This document shows, piece after piece, positions 27,222-36,286 of a DNA stretch of 64,000 bases. Numbering within the stretch: position 1 is the first letter of the stretch; each line of letters opens with the position of its first letter. This DNA is from Pseudomonas sp. VD-NE ins (lineage in GTDB: Bacteria; Pseudomonadota; Gammaproteobacteria; Pseudomonadales; Pseudomonadaceae). The position numbers and the translations under genes are program-made. The stretch covers positions 949,001 to 1,013,000 of the forward strand of contig NZ_CP134772.1 in the NCBI RefSeq assembly GCF_031882575.1. The letters run 5' to 3'. The notes under the pieces are model-generated. The model was not told the origin of the DNA and ran no database searches. It saw nothing but the letters and a program-made list of their open reading frames with translations.

Positions 27222-27902
27222 ATGCTGCTGCACATTCCCGGATTGTTCGCGAAAGACGAAGTGCAGCGCATTCGTCAGGCGCTGGAGCAGGCTGACTGGG
27301 CCGATGGCAAGATCACCGCGGGCTTTCAATCAGCCAAGGCCAAGCACAATCTGCAATTGCCCGAAGGCCATTCGCTGGCGAAGGAAATCGGTGCAGCGAT
27401 GCTTGAACGGCTGTGGAAAAATCCGCTGTTCATGTCTGCCGCGCTGCCGCACAAAGTCTTTCCGCCGTTAGTGAACTGTTACACGGCCGGTGGCAGTTTC
27501 GATTTCCACATCGACAACGCCGTGCGCCAGCCCAAGGGCAGCATCGAACGGGTGCGCACCGATCTGTCGGCGACGCTGTTCTTCAGCGAGCCTGAGGATT
27601 ACGACGGCGGCGAGCTGGAAATCCAGGACACCTACGGCACTCAGCAGGTGAAGTTGCCCGCTGGCGACATGGTGTTGTACCCCGGCACCAGCCTGCACAA
27701 AGTCAACGCGGTTACGCGGGGGGCGCGCTATGCGTCGTTCTTCTGGACGCAAAGCCTGGTGCGCGAAGACAGCCAGCGCGCATTGCTGTTCGAGATGGAT
27801 GGCGCGATCCAGCAACTGACTCAAGACCTGCCTGATCACCCTTCGCTGATCCGACTCACTGGTACGTATCACAACCTGCTGCGGCGCTGGGTCGAGGTAT
27901 GA
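27222..27902 (+). CDS. piuC: PKHD-type Fe(II)/2-oxoglutarate hydroxylase
   Basis: The 226-residue enzyme has the iron-binding triad His96-x-Asp98 (FDFHIDN) and His159 (GTSLHKV), plus the 2-oxoglutarate-binding Arg in [12 protein letters not shown]. PiuC proteins are Fe(II)/2-oxoglutarate dioxygenases made under iron limitation beside PiuA receptors; the substrate is not established. The start at 27222 gives the known family length; the seven extra upstream codons are not conserved. Its stop overlaps the Sel1-repeat gene by four bases (ATGA). Confidence 0.93.
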   Translation: MLLHIPGLFAKDEVQRIRQALEQADWADGKITAGFQSAKAKHNLQLPEGHSLAKEIGAAMLERLWKNPLFMSAALPHKVFPPLVNCYTAGGSFDFHIDNAVRQPKGSIERVRTDLSATLFFSEPEDYDGGELEIQDTYGTQQVKLPAGDMVLYPGTSLHKVNAVTRGARYASFFWTQSLVREDSQRALLFEMDGAIQQLTQDLPDHPSLIRLTGTYHNLLRRWVEV

Positions 27903-28651
27903 GTTTCCAATTGCGTCGCGAGGAAGTCCTCAGCGGCGAACAACTCAGCGCCATGCTCGGCGAAAGCCCGGCGCGTGCCGCGCAAGCGATTTTGCTGGCG
28001 GCGGGTGAGGGTGAAGTTGAAGCGCAGGCGTTGCTTGGGCAGATCCTGCTCGACGGCCAAGGCATCGCCCAGGATCAAGCGCTGGCGCTGCGCTGGTTCG
28101 GCATCGCCGCCGGGCGCGGGCATCTAATGGCGCGCAACATGCTCGGGCGTTGTCATGAGCATGGTTGGGGCATTGCGGCGGATGCGTTGGTTGCTGCGCG
28201 GCATTATCAGATTGCAGCGAATGCCGGGCTGGATTGGGCGATGTACAACCTCGCCAATATGCTCGCGACCGGGCGCGGTGTGGCGGTGGATCATCTGCAG
28301 GCGCTGGCGTGGTATCGGTGCGCGGCTGAATTGGGTCATGCGAAATCGATGAATCTGTTGGGGCGGTATCTGGAAGAAGGGCAGGTGTGCCCGGCGGATC
28401 CGACGGCGGCGCGTGAGTGGTATCGGCGCTCGGCGGAGGGTGGGGATTTTCGTGGGCAGTTCAGTTTTGCCGCGGTGTTGGCGGGTGAAGGGCGGATTGA
28501 TGAGGCAGTGGATTGGCTTGAGAAAGCTTTGGCCGGCGGCAATCTGAATTTTCTGCGGGTGGCGAGTCAGGCGTTGGCGAGTGCTGTAGATCCGAGGATT
28601 CAGGCGTTGGCTGGGCGGTATGCGCTTCGGTGCCAAGAGCCCTCACCCTAA
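27899..28651 (+). CDS. Sel1-repeat protein
   Basis: The 250-residue protein contains several TPR-like Sel1 repeats of about 36 residues: [72 protein letters not shown]. They form helical hairpins for protein binding. There is no signal peptide. It overlaps piuC by ATGA and is thus translationally coupled in the iron locus. The final residues and the stop codon lie inside the ccctctccc intergenic repeat, so the C-terminus may have been altered by repeat insertion. Confidence 0.88.
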   Translation: MSFQLRREEVLSGEQLSAMLGESPARAAQAILLAAGEGEVEAQALLGQILLDGQGIAQDQALALRWFGIAAGRGHLMARNMLGRCHEHGWGIAADALVAARHYQIAANAGLDWAMYNLANMLATGRGVAVDHLQALAWYRCAAELGHAKSMNLLGRYLEEGQVCPADPTAAREWYRRSAEGGDFRGQFSFAAVLAGEGRIDEAVDWLEKALAGGNLNFLRVASQALASAVDPRIQALAGRYALRCQEPSP

Positions 28652-28815
28652 CCCTCTCCCGGAGGGAGAGGGGACCGATTGGGGGATGCTTGAGAGGTAC
28701 GCCGACCTGAGAGTGCTATACCGAATCCATAATCGACGCGGTATTTCCGGTCGGCGAATGACGCTTTACACCTCGGTCGGCGCCCTCTCCCTTGGGAGAG
28801 GGCTGGGGTGAGGGG
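28641..28815. repeat. Hairpin-pair repeat (ccctctccc family), copy 2
   Basis: It starts cctcaccctaaccctctccc and ends gggagagggctggggtgagg, giving inverted outer arms with an inner spacer of about 110 bases. Its first bases encode the end of the Sel1 protein, including the TAA stop at 28649-28651. Confidence 0.85.
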
Positions 28816-28863
28816 CCTCGGTCTCAAGTACCCCGCAAAACTTCAAGCCGAACGCAAAGACAC

Positions 28864-28894
28864 AAAAAAGCCCATGACACGTCATGGGCTTTTT
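28864..28894 (-). terminator. Bidirectional terminator after speC
   Basis: The stem AGCCCATGAC/GTCATGGGCT is flanked by six A on one side and five T on the other, so it can end transcription from both strands. Confidence 0.85.
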
Positions 28895-28912
28895 GCATTA
28901 CGGCTTCAGCGC

Positions 28913-30076
28913 TTACACGTAAAACGATTTCAACGGCGGAAAGCCATTGAACTCTACCGCGCTGTAACTGGTGGTGTACGCACCGGTCGACAGCCAGTAC
29001 AACCGATCACCGATCGCCAGGTTCAGCGGCAGACCGTACTTGTAGTTCTCGTACATGATGTCGGCGCTGTCGCAGGTCGGGCCGGCGATCACGACTTCTT
29101 CCATCTCGCCTTTCTTCTCGGTCCAGATCGGGAACTTGATGGCTTCGTCCATGGTTTCGATCAGGCCGGAGAACTTGCCCACATCGGTATACACCCAACG
29201 CTCGACCGCCGTGCGCGACTTGCGCGCAACCAGCACCACTTCGCTGACCAGAATGCCGGCGTTGGCGATCAACGAACGGCCCGGCTCGAGAATGATTTCC
29301 GGCAGATCATCACCGAAGTCTTCTTTCAGGAAGCGGATGATTTCTTCGGCGTAGGTTTCCAGGCTGTTGGTGCGGGTGATGTAGTTGGCCGGGAAGCCAC
29401 CGCCCATGTTGATCAGCTTCAGGTGGATGCCGTCTTCTTCTTTCAAGCGCTCGAAGATCACTTTGACCTTGGCGATCGCTGCGTCCCAGACGCTGATGTC
29501 GCGTTGCTGCGAGCCGACGTGGAACGAGATGCCATAAGGCACCAGGCCGAGGTCGCGAGCGAGAATCAGCAGGTCCATGGCCATGTCGGTCTGGCAACCG
29601 AATTTGCGCGACAAAGGCCAGTCAGCCGTGGTCGAGCCTTCGGTGAGAATACGTACATAGACTTTCGAACCCGGGGCAGCCTTGGCGATGTTGCGCAGGT
29701 CGGCTTCGGAGTCGGTGGAGAACAGGCGCACGCCCTTCTCGTAGAAGTAACGGATGTCCTTGGATTTCTTGATGGTGTTGCCGTAGCTGATACGGTCGGC
29801 GCTGACGCCGCGATCCATCACTTTATCCAGCTCGTAGATCGAGGCGATGTCGAAGCTCGAACCTTTCTCTTTGAGCAGGTCGATGATCTCGACGGCCGGG
29901 TTGGCTTTGACCGCGTAGTAGACCTTGGCGAATTCGAAACCGGCGCGCAGGTCATCGTAGGCCTGGGCGATCATCGCGGTGTCGATCACCACGAACGGGG
30001 TTTCCTGTTTGTCGGCGAACGCCTTCATTTTGTCGAATGTAGCGCGCGCGAAATAGTCTTCGACCTGGATCGACAT
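28913..30076 (-). CDS. speC: Ornithine/lysine decarboxylase, PLP fold III
   Basis: The 387-residue enzyme makes putrescine (or cadaverine) by decarboxylation. It belongs to the eukaryote-like fold III group: PLP-binding Lys57 in YYAVKANP, phosphate-binding NMGGGFP, ILEPGRSLIANAG, and the catalytic Cys and Asp in GPTCDSADIM. It matches my recollection of P. aeruginosa SpeC (PA4519) over its length. The start at 30076 follows AGGAG. A terminator-like hairpin sits in the leader about 110 bases upstream, which suggests attenuation or a separate small transcript. Confidence 0.93.
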   Translation of the reverse strand: MSIQVEDYFARATFDKMKAFADKQETPFVVIDTAMIAQAYDDLRAGFEFAKVYYAVKANPAVEIIDLLKEKGSSFDIASIYELDKVMDRGVSADRISYGNTIKKSKDIRYFYEKGVRLFSTDSEADLRNIAKAAPGSKVYVRILTEGSTTADWPLSRKFGCQTDMAMDLLILARDLGLVPYGISFHVGSQQRDISVWDAAIAKVKVIFERLKEEDGIHLKLINMGGGFPANYITRTNSLETYAEEIIRFLKEDFGDDLPEIILEPGRSLIANAGILVSEVVLVARKSRTAVERWVYTDVGKFSGLIETMDEAIKFPIWTEKKGEMEEVVIAGPTCDSADIMYENYKYGLPLNLAIGDRLYWLSTGAYTTSYSAVEFNGFPPLKSFYV

Positions 30077-30180
30077 ACTTGGGACTCCTAGTGGCAAACG
30101 TCGTTAATCAATGGGTGCAAATGAACGTCCTCCGTATCCCCACTTTGGTTCGCCTACTTCCCAAGGCATGTCGCCGAAAG

Positions 30181-30212
30181 CAAAAAGGCCATGGGGCGTT
30201 GCCCTTGGCCTT
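30181..30212 (-). terminator. Intrinsic terminator in the speC leader
   Basis: On the minus strand AAGGCCAAGGGC pairs with GCCCCATGGCCTT, followed by a T run. It lies 105-136 bases before the speC start and points the same way. It could be an attenuator or the end of a small RNA starting in 30213-30360. Confidence 0.6.
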
Positions 30213-30607
30213 GCTGTCTCGTCGTCAGTACTTGAGCCGGATGGATCGTTTCCAGCATGGACGTTCGGCGCGAACTTTAGGGCGTGAGGGGCGTGAGATC
30301 AACTAAAAATGTCGCGTTTTTGCACGCTTCTGACGTGCGTCGCGTTCATCACTCTTTGTAGCCGACCGAGATGACGGGCAGATGTTCCCCGAGAATTTTT
30401 GAGTGTTAAAAATACCTGCACGTTCGTGGATTATGTCGGCGAAGTCGTGGGTAAGTGTGATGGCGGCAATATCGGCGACGTTGGCCGCGAGGGGGACGGG
30501 TGAGGGGGATTTTGGCCGTTTCGCGGGTTGTCTCATACATGCTTTCCGATCCGCAGGTGTTGAGATTCTTTTCCGCTAGGCGAATGAAGAAAAAATCACG
30601 CAGATCC
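30213..30607. other. Intergenic stretch upstream of speC without a convincing gene
   Basis: No reading frame with a ribosome site and family-like product is visible. On the minus strand a possible promoter lies near 30280-30305 (TTGATC, 16 bases, CTAAAG), which would drive a leader RNA through the terminator at 30181. The rest is AT-rich and promoter-like, with nothing more that I can name. Confidence 0.4.
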
Positions 30608-30697
30608 TGTGGGAGCGAGCCTGCTCGCGAAGGCATTTTCACAGCCAACATCATTGTTGACTGATATTGCGCTTTCGCGAGCAGGCTCGCTCCCACA
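30608..30697. repeat. REP doublet (REPIN-type), copy 5
   Basis: Head-to-head REP hairpins just downstream of the ABC operon's last gene. Confidence 0.92.
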
Positions 30698-30708
30698 GGT
30701 TTCGTGTT

Positions 30709-31866
30709 TTATGCGACTACGGCCTCAGCCGGCGAGACTATGCTGGTCTTCATCCCGCGCGAACGACCCGAACTCAGATAAGCCGCAATCGACTCCTGCG
30801 TCACCTCGCCAAGGAACACCCGCTCGGCATCCATCACCGGCAACCACGAGCGATTGAATTCGTACATGCGCGACAGCAGGATGCGCAGATGCTCGTCGTA
30901 CGCCGCCGTCGCGTTGAACTCACGCAGGAACTGCGCGCAGGTGCCGGTCTGGCGATGCAGATCACGACGACGCACGTAACCCAGCGCCTTGTTCTCGGCA
31001 CAGGTGACTACCACGTAACGACGGTCATGCTCGTCCATCAACTCTAGCGCATCAGCCACCGGCGTCTCCGGGCTGACCGACGGCGCGTTGTCCGCCGCAT
31101 CTTCGGCCTTCACCAACAGCAGGCGTTTGAGCGTGCTGTCCTGGCCGACGAAGTTGCTGACAAAGTCGTCCGCCGGGTGCGCGAGCAGCGTGTCCGGATG
31201 ATCGATCTGCAGCAGTTTGCCGGCGCGGAAGATCGCAATCTTGTCGCCGAGTTTGATCGCTTCGTCGATGTCGTGGCTGACCATGATCACGGTCTTGTTC
31301 AGTGCGCGTTGCATCTCGAAGAATTCGTTCTGGATCATCTCGCGGTTGATCGGGTCGACCGCACCGAACGGCTCGTCCATCAGCAGCAGCGGTGCATCCG
31401 CGGCCAGTGCGCGGATCACGCCGATGCGCTGTTGCTGGCCACCGGACAATTCGCGCGGGTAGCGATGCAGATACTGCTTGGGCTCGAGCTTGATCATGCT
31501 CATCAATTCGCGGGCGCGGTCGTGGCATTTCTGTTTGTCCCAGCCGAGCAGTTTCGGCACGACGACGATGTTTTCTTCGATGGTCATGTTGGGGAACAGA
31601 CCGATCTGCTGGATCACGTAGCCGATGTTGCGACGCAGGGTCACTTCGTCGAGGTCGGTGGTGTCTTCGCCGTTGATGAGGATCTTGCCCGAAGTCGGTT
31701 TGATCAGGCGGTTGATCATCTTCAGCGTGGTGCTTTTGCCACAACCCGATGGCCCGAGGAACACACAGATTTCGCCTTCATTGACGGTCAGGCTTACCGA
31801 GTCCACGGCTTTGACGTCTTTGCCGTTGCTTTGGAAAGTTTTGCTGAGGTTTTGAAGTTCGATCAT
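30709..31866 (-). CDS. Quaternary-amine ABC transporter ATPase with CBS domains (OpuCA/ProV-like)
   Basis: The 385-residue ATPase energises uptake of betaine, choline or carnitine. Walker A is GPSGCGKSTT, the signature is LSGGQQQR, Walker B is LLLMDEPFGAVDP, and the switch His is in VSHDIDEA. Two CBS domains follow (about 250-365), which in OpuA and OpuC systems sense ionic strength or nucleotides. The start at 31866 overlaps the upstream permease stop. It is the last gene of a four-gene operon and is followed by a REP doublet. Substrate choice cannot be read from the ATPase. Confidence 0.9.
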   Translation of the reverse strand: MIELQNLSKTFQSNGKDVKAVDSVSLTVNEGEICVFLGPSGCGKSTTLKMINRLIKPTSGKILINGEDTTDLDEVTLRRNIGYVIQQIGLFPNMTIEENIVVVPKLLGWDKQKCHDRARELMSMIKLEPKQYLHRYPRELSGGQQQRIGVIRALAADAPLLLMDEPFGAVDPINREMIQNEFFEMQRALNKTVIMVSHDIDEAIKLGDKIAIFRAGKLLQIDHPDTLLAHPADDFVSNFVGQDSTLKRLLLVKAEDAADNAPSVSPETPVADALELMDEHDRRYVVVTCAENKALGYVRRRDLHRQTGTCAQFLREFNATAAYDEHLRILLSRMYEFNRSWLPVMDAERVFLGEVTQESIAAYLSSGRSRGMKTSIVSPAEAVVA

Positions 31867-32516
31867 TTCAGGAGTCCTTTTGGAGTCAACGAGCGTTGCA
31901 GCCATTGGAGAAACAGGTCAGCGAAAATGGCCAGAAGACTGACCAGCAGCGCGCCGACGATCAGCATCGACATGTCACTGCGGCTGATGGACGCGAGGAT
32001 CAACACACCGAGGCCGCCGGCGCCGATGGTCGCGGCGATAGTCATCACGCCGATGTTCATCACCACGGCGGTGCGCACGCCAGCGAGGATCACCGGCACG
32101 GCGATCGGCAGCTCGACCATGCGCAGGCGCTGGCCGAAGGTCATGCCGATGCCGCGTGCGGCTTCACGGATGCCCGGTTCTACGCCGGTGAGGGCGAGGT
32201 AGGTGTTGCGCATGATCGGCAGCAGCGAATAAAGGAACACCGCAGTGATCGCCGGCATCGGGCCGAGGCCCTGGCCGAACTTTGAGTAAAACGGCAGCAG
32301 CAGACCGAACAGCGCAATCGACGGCACGGTCAGCAGCACCGTGGCGCTGGCTTGCAAGGGACCTGCGAGGGTCGGAAAGCGTGTCATCAGAATGCCCAGC
32401 GGCACGCCAACGACAATCGCCAGGGTCACGGCAATGCCGACGAGGGTGATGTGCTGCCAGGTCAGGTGCATCACCTGCTGCCAGTCGAGGTGGGAAAAGG
32501 CGTTCAGAAATTCCAT
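31863..32516 (-). CDS. Quaternary-amine ABC transporter permease (second permease)
   Basis: The 217-residue inner-membrane protein has about six hydrophobic helices and the EAA loop with EAARGIGMTFGQRLRMVELP, typical of the OpuCB/ProW group. The start at 32516 is followed by MEFLNAFSHLDWQQV, and it overlaps the ATPase gene by four bases. It probably pairs with the permease at 33443-34159 to form a heterodimeric channel. Confidence 0.9.
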   Translation of the reverse strand: MEFLNAFSHLDWQQVMHLTWQHITLVGIAVTLAIVVGVPLGILMTRFPTLAGPLQASATVLLTVPSIALFGLLLPFYSKFGQGLGPMPAITAVFLYSLLPIMRNTYLALTGVEPGIREAARGIGMTFGQRLRMVELPIAVPVILAGVRTAVVMNIGVMTIAATIGAGGLGVLILASISRSDMSMLIVGALLVSLLAIFADLFLQWLQRSLTPKGLLK

Positions 32517-32528
32517 GACTTTTCCTCC

Positions 32529-33422
32529 TTAATCAAGTGGGTGCTGGCGCAGGAAATCGGCGGCCACTTTCGATGGGCTTTCGTGATCGACGTCGACCCG
32601 CGCATTGAGCTGGCGCATGGTTTCGTCATCGAACAGTTCGGCCAACGGTTTGAGTTGCTCGGCCAATTGCGGATGGGCGTCGAGGTAGGCCTGACGCACC
32701 ACCGGCGCAGCTGTGTAGTCGGGGAAGTAGTGCTTGTCGTCTTCCAGCAGCTTCAGGCCGAAGGCGTTGAGGCGACCGTCGGTGGTGTAGACCAGACCGG
32801 CAAACACCTGGCCGTTGCGCAACGCGGTGTAGACCAGACCCGCGTCCATCTGGCGGATGTTCTTGCGGGTCAGGTTCATGCCGTAGAGATCGACCATGCC
32901 GATCAGGCCATCGGAGCGATTGGCGAACTCGGTGTCCAAAGCCACCAGATGATTGGTCTTGGCCTCAGCACGCAGCACTTCGTTCAACTGACTGATGTTG
33001 TTGATCTGCGGATATTCCTCAGCGACTTTCTTTGGCAGCGCGAGGGCGTAGGTGTTGCTGAATTTCGACGGGGTCAACCAGACCAGGCCTTTTTTCGCGT
33101 CGAGTTCTTTCACCCGGGCGTAGGACTGTGCGCTGTCGAGTTTTTCAGTGACATGGTTGTAGGCCACCAGCGACACGCCGGTGTATTCCCAAAGCATGTC
33201 CAGTTGTCCGCTTTCGTGGGCGCTGCGGGCGAGGTTGCTGCCCAGACCGCCGGTAATCTGCGCGTCGTAACCTTTGCTGCGCAGGTATTGCGCGGTGATT
33301 TCGGCGAGCAGGGTTTGCTCAGTGAAGACTCGGGCGCCGAGGCGGATAACCGGTTTTTCAGCGGCTTGGGCGACACCTGCGAACAGCAGGATGCAGCCCA
33401 GAATCAAGCTCAATCGTTTCAT
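32529..33422 (-). CDS. Glycine-betaine/choline-type substrate-binding protein
   Basis: The 297-residue periplasmic protein has a signal peptide (MKRLSLILGCILLFAGVAQA). The OpuAC-type fold shows VIRLGARVFTEQTLLAEI, LDMLWEYTGVSLVAYN and NTYALALPKKVAEE; the aromatic residues in WEYTG usually cage the quaternary ammonium group. The start at 33422 removes a long non-family N-terminal extension. It lies between two permease genes with gaps of 12 and 20 bases, so it is co-transcribed. Betaine, choline and carnitine are all possible ligands. Confidence 0.9.
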   Translation of the reverse strand: MKRLSLILGCILLFAGVAQAAEKPVIRLGARVFTEQTLLAEITAQYLRSKGYDAQITGGLGSNLARSAHESGQLDMLWEYTGVSLVAYNHVTEKLDSAQSYARVKELDAKKGLVWLTPSKFSNTYALALPKKVAEEYPQINNISQLNEVLRAEAKTNHLVALDTEFANRSDGLIGMVDLYGMNLTRKNIRQMDAGLVYTALRNGQVFAGLVYTTDGRLNAFGLKLLEDDKHYFPDYTAAPVVRQAYLDAHPQLAEQLKPLAELFDDETMRQLNARVDVDHESPSKVAADFLRQHPLD

Positions 33423-33442
33423 AGGTATTCCTTCACATAGCC

Positions 33443-34159
33443 TTAAGACGGGCGCAAACCGCGTTCCAGCCAGAGGCGGCTGGCGAGGGTGACGACGCCA
33501 TCGAGCAGCAAGGCCAGCAGCGCGGTGCATGCGGCGCCGAGCAGCAGTTGCGGCTGATTGTTCAGGGCGATGCCAGGGAAGATCAGGCTGCCGAGGCTGT
33601 TGGCACCGATCAGAAAGGCCAGTGGCGCGGTGCCGACGTTGATTGCCAACGCCACGCGCACACCACCGACAATGATCGGCACGGCATTGGGCAATTCGAC
33701 TTTCCACAGCACCTGGCGCGGGGTCATGCCGATGCCGACGGCCGCTTCTTTCAGCGAGCCCTGCACGTTTTTCAGGCCTTCGTAGGTGTTGCGCACAATC
33801 GGCAACAGGGAGGCGAGGAACAAAGCGAAGATTGCCGGGCCACTGCCAATGCCGAGGACGCCCAGGGCGATCGCAAGCACGGCCAGCGGAGGCACGGTGT
33901 TACCGATATTGAAGATCTGCATGAAGCGTTCAGCGCGGCCGACCATGGTCGGGCGACTGAGGAAGATGCCGGCGGGGATGCCCACGACAAGGGCGGCCAG
34001 CATTGAAGCGAGGACGAGAATCAGATGAGCTTGCAGGTAAAACAACAAATCGTCGCTGTAGTGTTCGATCGTGTTGATGCCGATCCAGTGGACCAGCAGG
34101 GCCAGGAGCGCGATCACCACCGCACCTCCCATCAGCCCTTTGCCATAGCGGATAGCCAC
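33443..34159 (-). CDS. Quaternary-amine ABC transporter permease (first permease)
   Basis: The 238-residue permease starts at a GTG (34159) preceded by AAAAGGAG. It has six hydrophobic helices and the EAA motif KEAAVGIGMTPRQVLWKVELP split across the coupling loop. It is the first gene of the operon permease, binding protein, permease, ATPase, a reverse of the OpuCA-CB-CC-CD order. An upstream in-frame extension to 34288 is not family-like. Confidence 0.9.
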   Translation of the reverse strand: MAIRYGKGLMGGAVVIALLALLVHWIGINTIEHYSDDLLFYLQAHLILVLASMLAALVVGIPAGIFLSRPTMVGRAERFMQIFNIGNTVPPLAVLAIALGVLGIGSGPAIFALFLASLLPIVRNTYEGLKNVQGSLKEAAVGIGMTPRQVLWKVELPNAVPIIVGGVRVALAINVGTAPLAFLIGANSLGSLIFPGIALNNQPQLLLGAACTALLALLLDGVVTLASRLWLERGLRPS

Positions 34160-34422
34160 AGGCGGACTCCTTTTTTTGTAGTCGGCGAGCGCAGTCCCGT
34201 GTGGCATGCCATACATGGCTGCCGGGATAGTCGTTCGCGAAAAGTAGCCGTTTTTCAAAGCCGATAAAGCGGTCTGAAAGCGAGCCATGAGCGCAGCCTC
34301 GTCAGGCTAACTTGCTGATTTTTCAGCCCCTGACGAAAATTCGTAACAGGGGATGGACGTCTCCGGGCTTTAAAAGGTTCCCATCTGCGGCAGCATTTGG
34401 CCACCCTTAATGTGCTCAACGG

Positions 34423-34452
34423 TTCGGTTATTGCATCGAGTTGGGCTATAAT
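34423..34452 (+). promoter_or_regulatory. Probable prfC promoter
   Basis: A perfect -10 box TATAAT at 34447-34452 lies 38 bases before the prfC start. The -35 region (TTCGGT at 34423, 18 bases away) is weak. The 330-base gap between the divergent opu operon and prfC holds nothing else I can name. Confidence 0.5.
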
Positions 34453-34489
34453 CGCGGCCCTTTTTTGAATCACCGCCAGGCGATTTCCC

Positions 34490-36073
34490 ATGACCAACCA
34501 GGCCGCCGAAGTCGCGAAACGCCGCACTTTCGCCATTATTTCCCACCCCGATGCCGGTAAAACCACGATCACCGAAAAGCTCCTGTTGATGGGCAAGGCG
34601 ATTGCAGTGGCCGGTACGGTGAAATCCCGTAAATCCGATCGCCATGCGACATCCGACTGGATGGAGATGGAGAAGCAACGGGGTATTTCCATTACCACGT
34701 CGGTCATGCAGTTCCCGTATCGCGAACACATGATCAACCTGCTCGACACCCCGGGCCACGAAGACTTCTCCGAAGATACTTACCGCACCCTGACCGCGGT
34801 GGACTCGGCATTGATGGTTCTCGACGGCGGTAAAGGTGTCGAGCCACGGACCATTGCGCTGATGGATGTCTGCCGTCTGCGTGACACGCCGATCGTCAGC
34901 TTCATCAACAAACTCGACCGTGACATCCGCGACCCGATCGAACTGCTCGACGAAATCGAAGCCGTTCTGAAGATCAAGGCCGCGCCGATCACCTGGCCGA
35001 TCGGTTGCTACCGCGACTTCAAGGGCGTGTACCACCTGGCGGATGACTACATCATTGTCTACACCGCCGGTCACGGTCACGAACGCACCGAAACCAAGAT
35101 CATCGAGAAGCTCGATTCCGACGAAGCCCGCGCGCATCTGGGCGACGAGTACGAGCGTTTCATCGAGCAGCTGGAACTGGTTCAGGGCGCCTGCCACGAA
35201 TTCAACCAGCAGGAATTCCTCGACGGTCAGTTGACTCCGGTGTTCTTCGGTACTGCACTGGGCAACTTCGGTGTTGACCACGTTTTGGACGCCGTCGTTG
35301 ATTGGGCGCCGCGTCCGCTGGCCCGTGTGGCCAACGAGCGTACCGTTGAGCCGGTGGAAGAGAAGTTCTCGGGCTTCATCTTCAAGATCCAGGCGAACAT
35401 GGACCCGAAACACCGCGACCGTATCGCTTTCATGCGTATCTGCTCCGGCAAGTACGAAAAAGGCATGAAGATGCGCCACGTGCGCACCGGCAAGGACGTG
35501 CGCATCGGCGACGCCTTGACGTTCTTCTCCTCCGAGCGTGAGCAACTGGAAGAAGCCTTTGCTGGCGACATCATCGGTTTGCACAACCACGGCACCATCC
35601 AGATCGGCGACACCTTCAGTGAAGGTGAAACCCTCGGGTTTACCGGTATTCCGCACTTTGCGCCGGAGCTGTTCCGTCGTGTGCGTCTGCGCGATCCGTT
35701 GAAGTCCAAGCAGTTGCGTCAGGGTCTGCAGCAACTGGCTGAAGAGGGCGCGACGCAGGTGTTTTTCCCGGAGCGCAGCAACGACATCATTCTGGGCGCC
35801 GTGGGTGTGCTGCAGTTCGATGTGGTCGCTAGCCGTTTGAAAGAGGAATACAAGGTTGAGTGCTCGTATGAGCCGATTACTGTGTATTCCGCGCGCTGGA
35901 TTGAGTGCAGTGACAAGAAGAAGCTTGAGGAGTTTTCCAACAAGGCTGTGGAGAACCTGGCGGTCGATGGCGGGGGGCACCTGACTTACCTTGCGCCGAC
36001 GCGGGTTAATCTGGCGTTGATGGAGGAGCGTTGGCCGGATGTGAAATTCCGGGCGACGCGTGAGCATCACTAA
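34490..36073 (+). CDS. prfC: Peptide chain release factor 3
   Basis: RF3 is a GTPase that removes RF1 and RF2 from the ribosome after termination. The 527-residue length is standard. GTP motifs are SHPDAGKTT (residues 18-26), the switch [26 protein letters not shown] and NKLDRD, followed by the RF3-specific beta domain and the C-terminal domain ending RATREHH. A perfect -10 box lies upstream and a strong terminator follows. Confidence 0.97.
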   Translation: MTNQAAEVAKRRTFAIISHPDAGKTTITEKLLLMGKAIAVAGTVKSRKSDRHATSDWMEMEKQRGISITTSVMQFPYREHMINLLDTPGHEDFSEDTYRTLTAVDSALMVLDGGKGVEPRTIALMDVCRLRDTPIVSFINKLDRDIRDPIELLDEIEAVLKIKAAPITWPIGCYRDFKGVYHLADDYIIVYTAGHGHERTETKIIEKLDSDEARAHLGDEYERFIEQLELVQGACHEFNQQEFLDGQLTPVFFGTALGNFGVDHVLDAVVDWAPRPLARVANERTVEPVEEKFSGFIFKIQANMDPKHRDRIAFMRICSGKYEKGMKMRHVRTGKDVRIGDALTFFSSEREQLEEAFAGDIIGLHNHGTIQIGDTFSEGETLGFTGIPHFAPELFRRVRLRDPLKSKQLRQGLQQLAEEGATQVFFPERSNDIILGAVGVLQFDVVASRLKEEYKVECSYEPITVYSARWIECSDKKKLEEFSNKAVENLAVDGGGHLTYLAPTRVNLALMEERWPDVKFRATREHH

Positions 36074-36094
36074 GCTTTTAGTTGGTTTGTTCGA

Positions 36095-36128
36095 AGCCTC
36101 CTAGGTGTATGCCTAGGGGGCTTTTTTT
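36095..36128 (+). terminator. Intrinsic terminator of prfC
   Basis: AGCCTCCTAGG pairs with CCTAGGGGGCT (one-base offset) and is followed by seven T, 22 bases after the stop. Confidence 0.88.
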
Positions 36129-36139
36129 GTTTGGTTGGT

Positions 36140-36215
36140 TTTGGGGGGATATCCGTTTCTGCGGGTGTTGCTGATTACGGTTTCGCCCTTACGGCGACTC
36201 ACTTTTTTTACAAGC
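36140..36215 (+). repeat. Left part of the dispersed repeat, split by the IS
   Basis: The segment containing gatatccgtttctgcggg and cgcccttacggcg matches 53165-53233. It is cut off at AAGC by the insertion sequence and resumes at 37866. Confidence 0.75.
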
Positions 36216-36286
36216 CCCTCCGTGTCAGGCTACCTGTCGCCCTTGTTGATTGACTCAACTACTCAAGAGGGCGAAGGTGCATAACC

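Noticed and set aside
30608..30857. Short frames starting MGASLLAKA
   Set aside because: They are translations of the REP sequence itself and recur wherever REP doublets occur.
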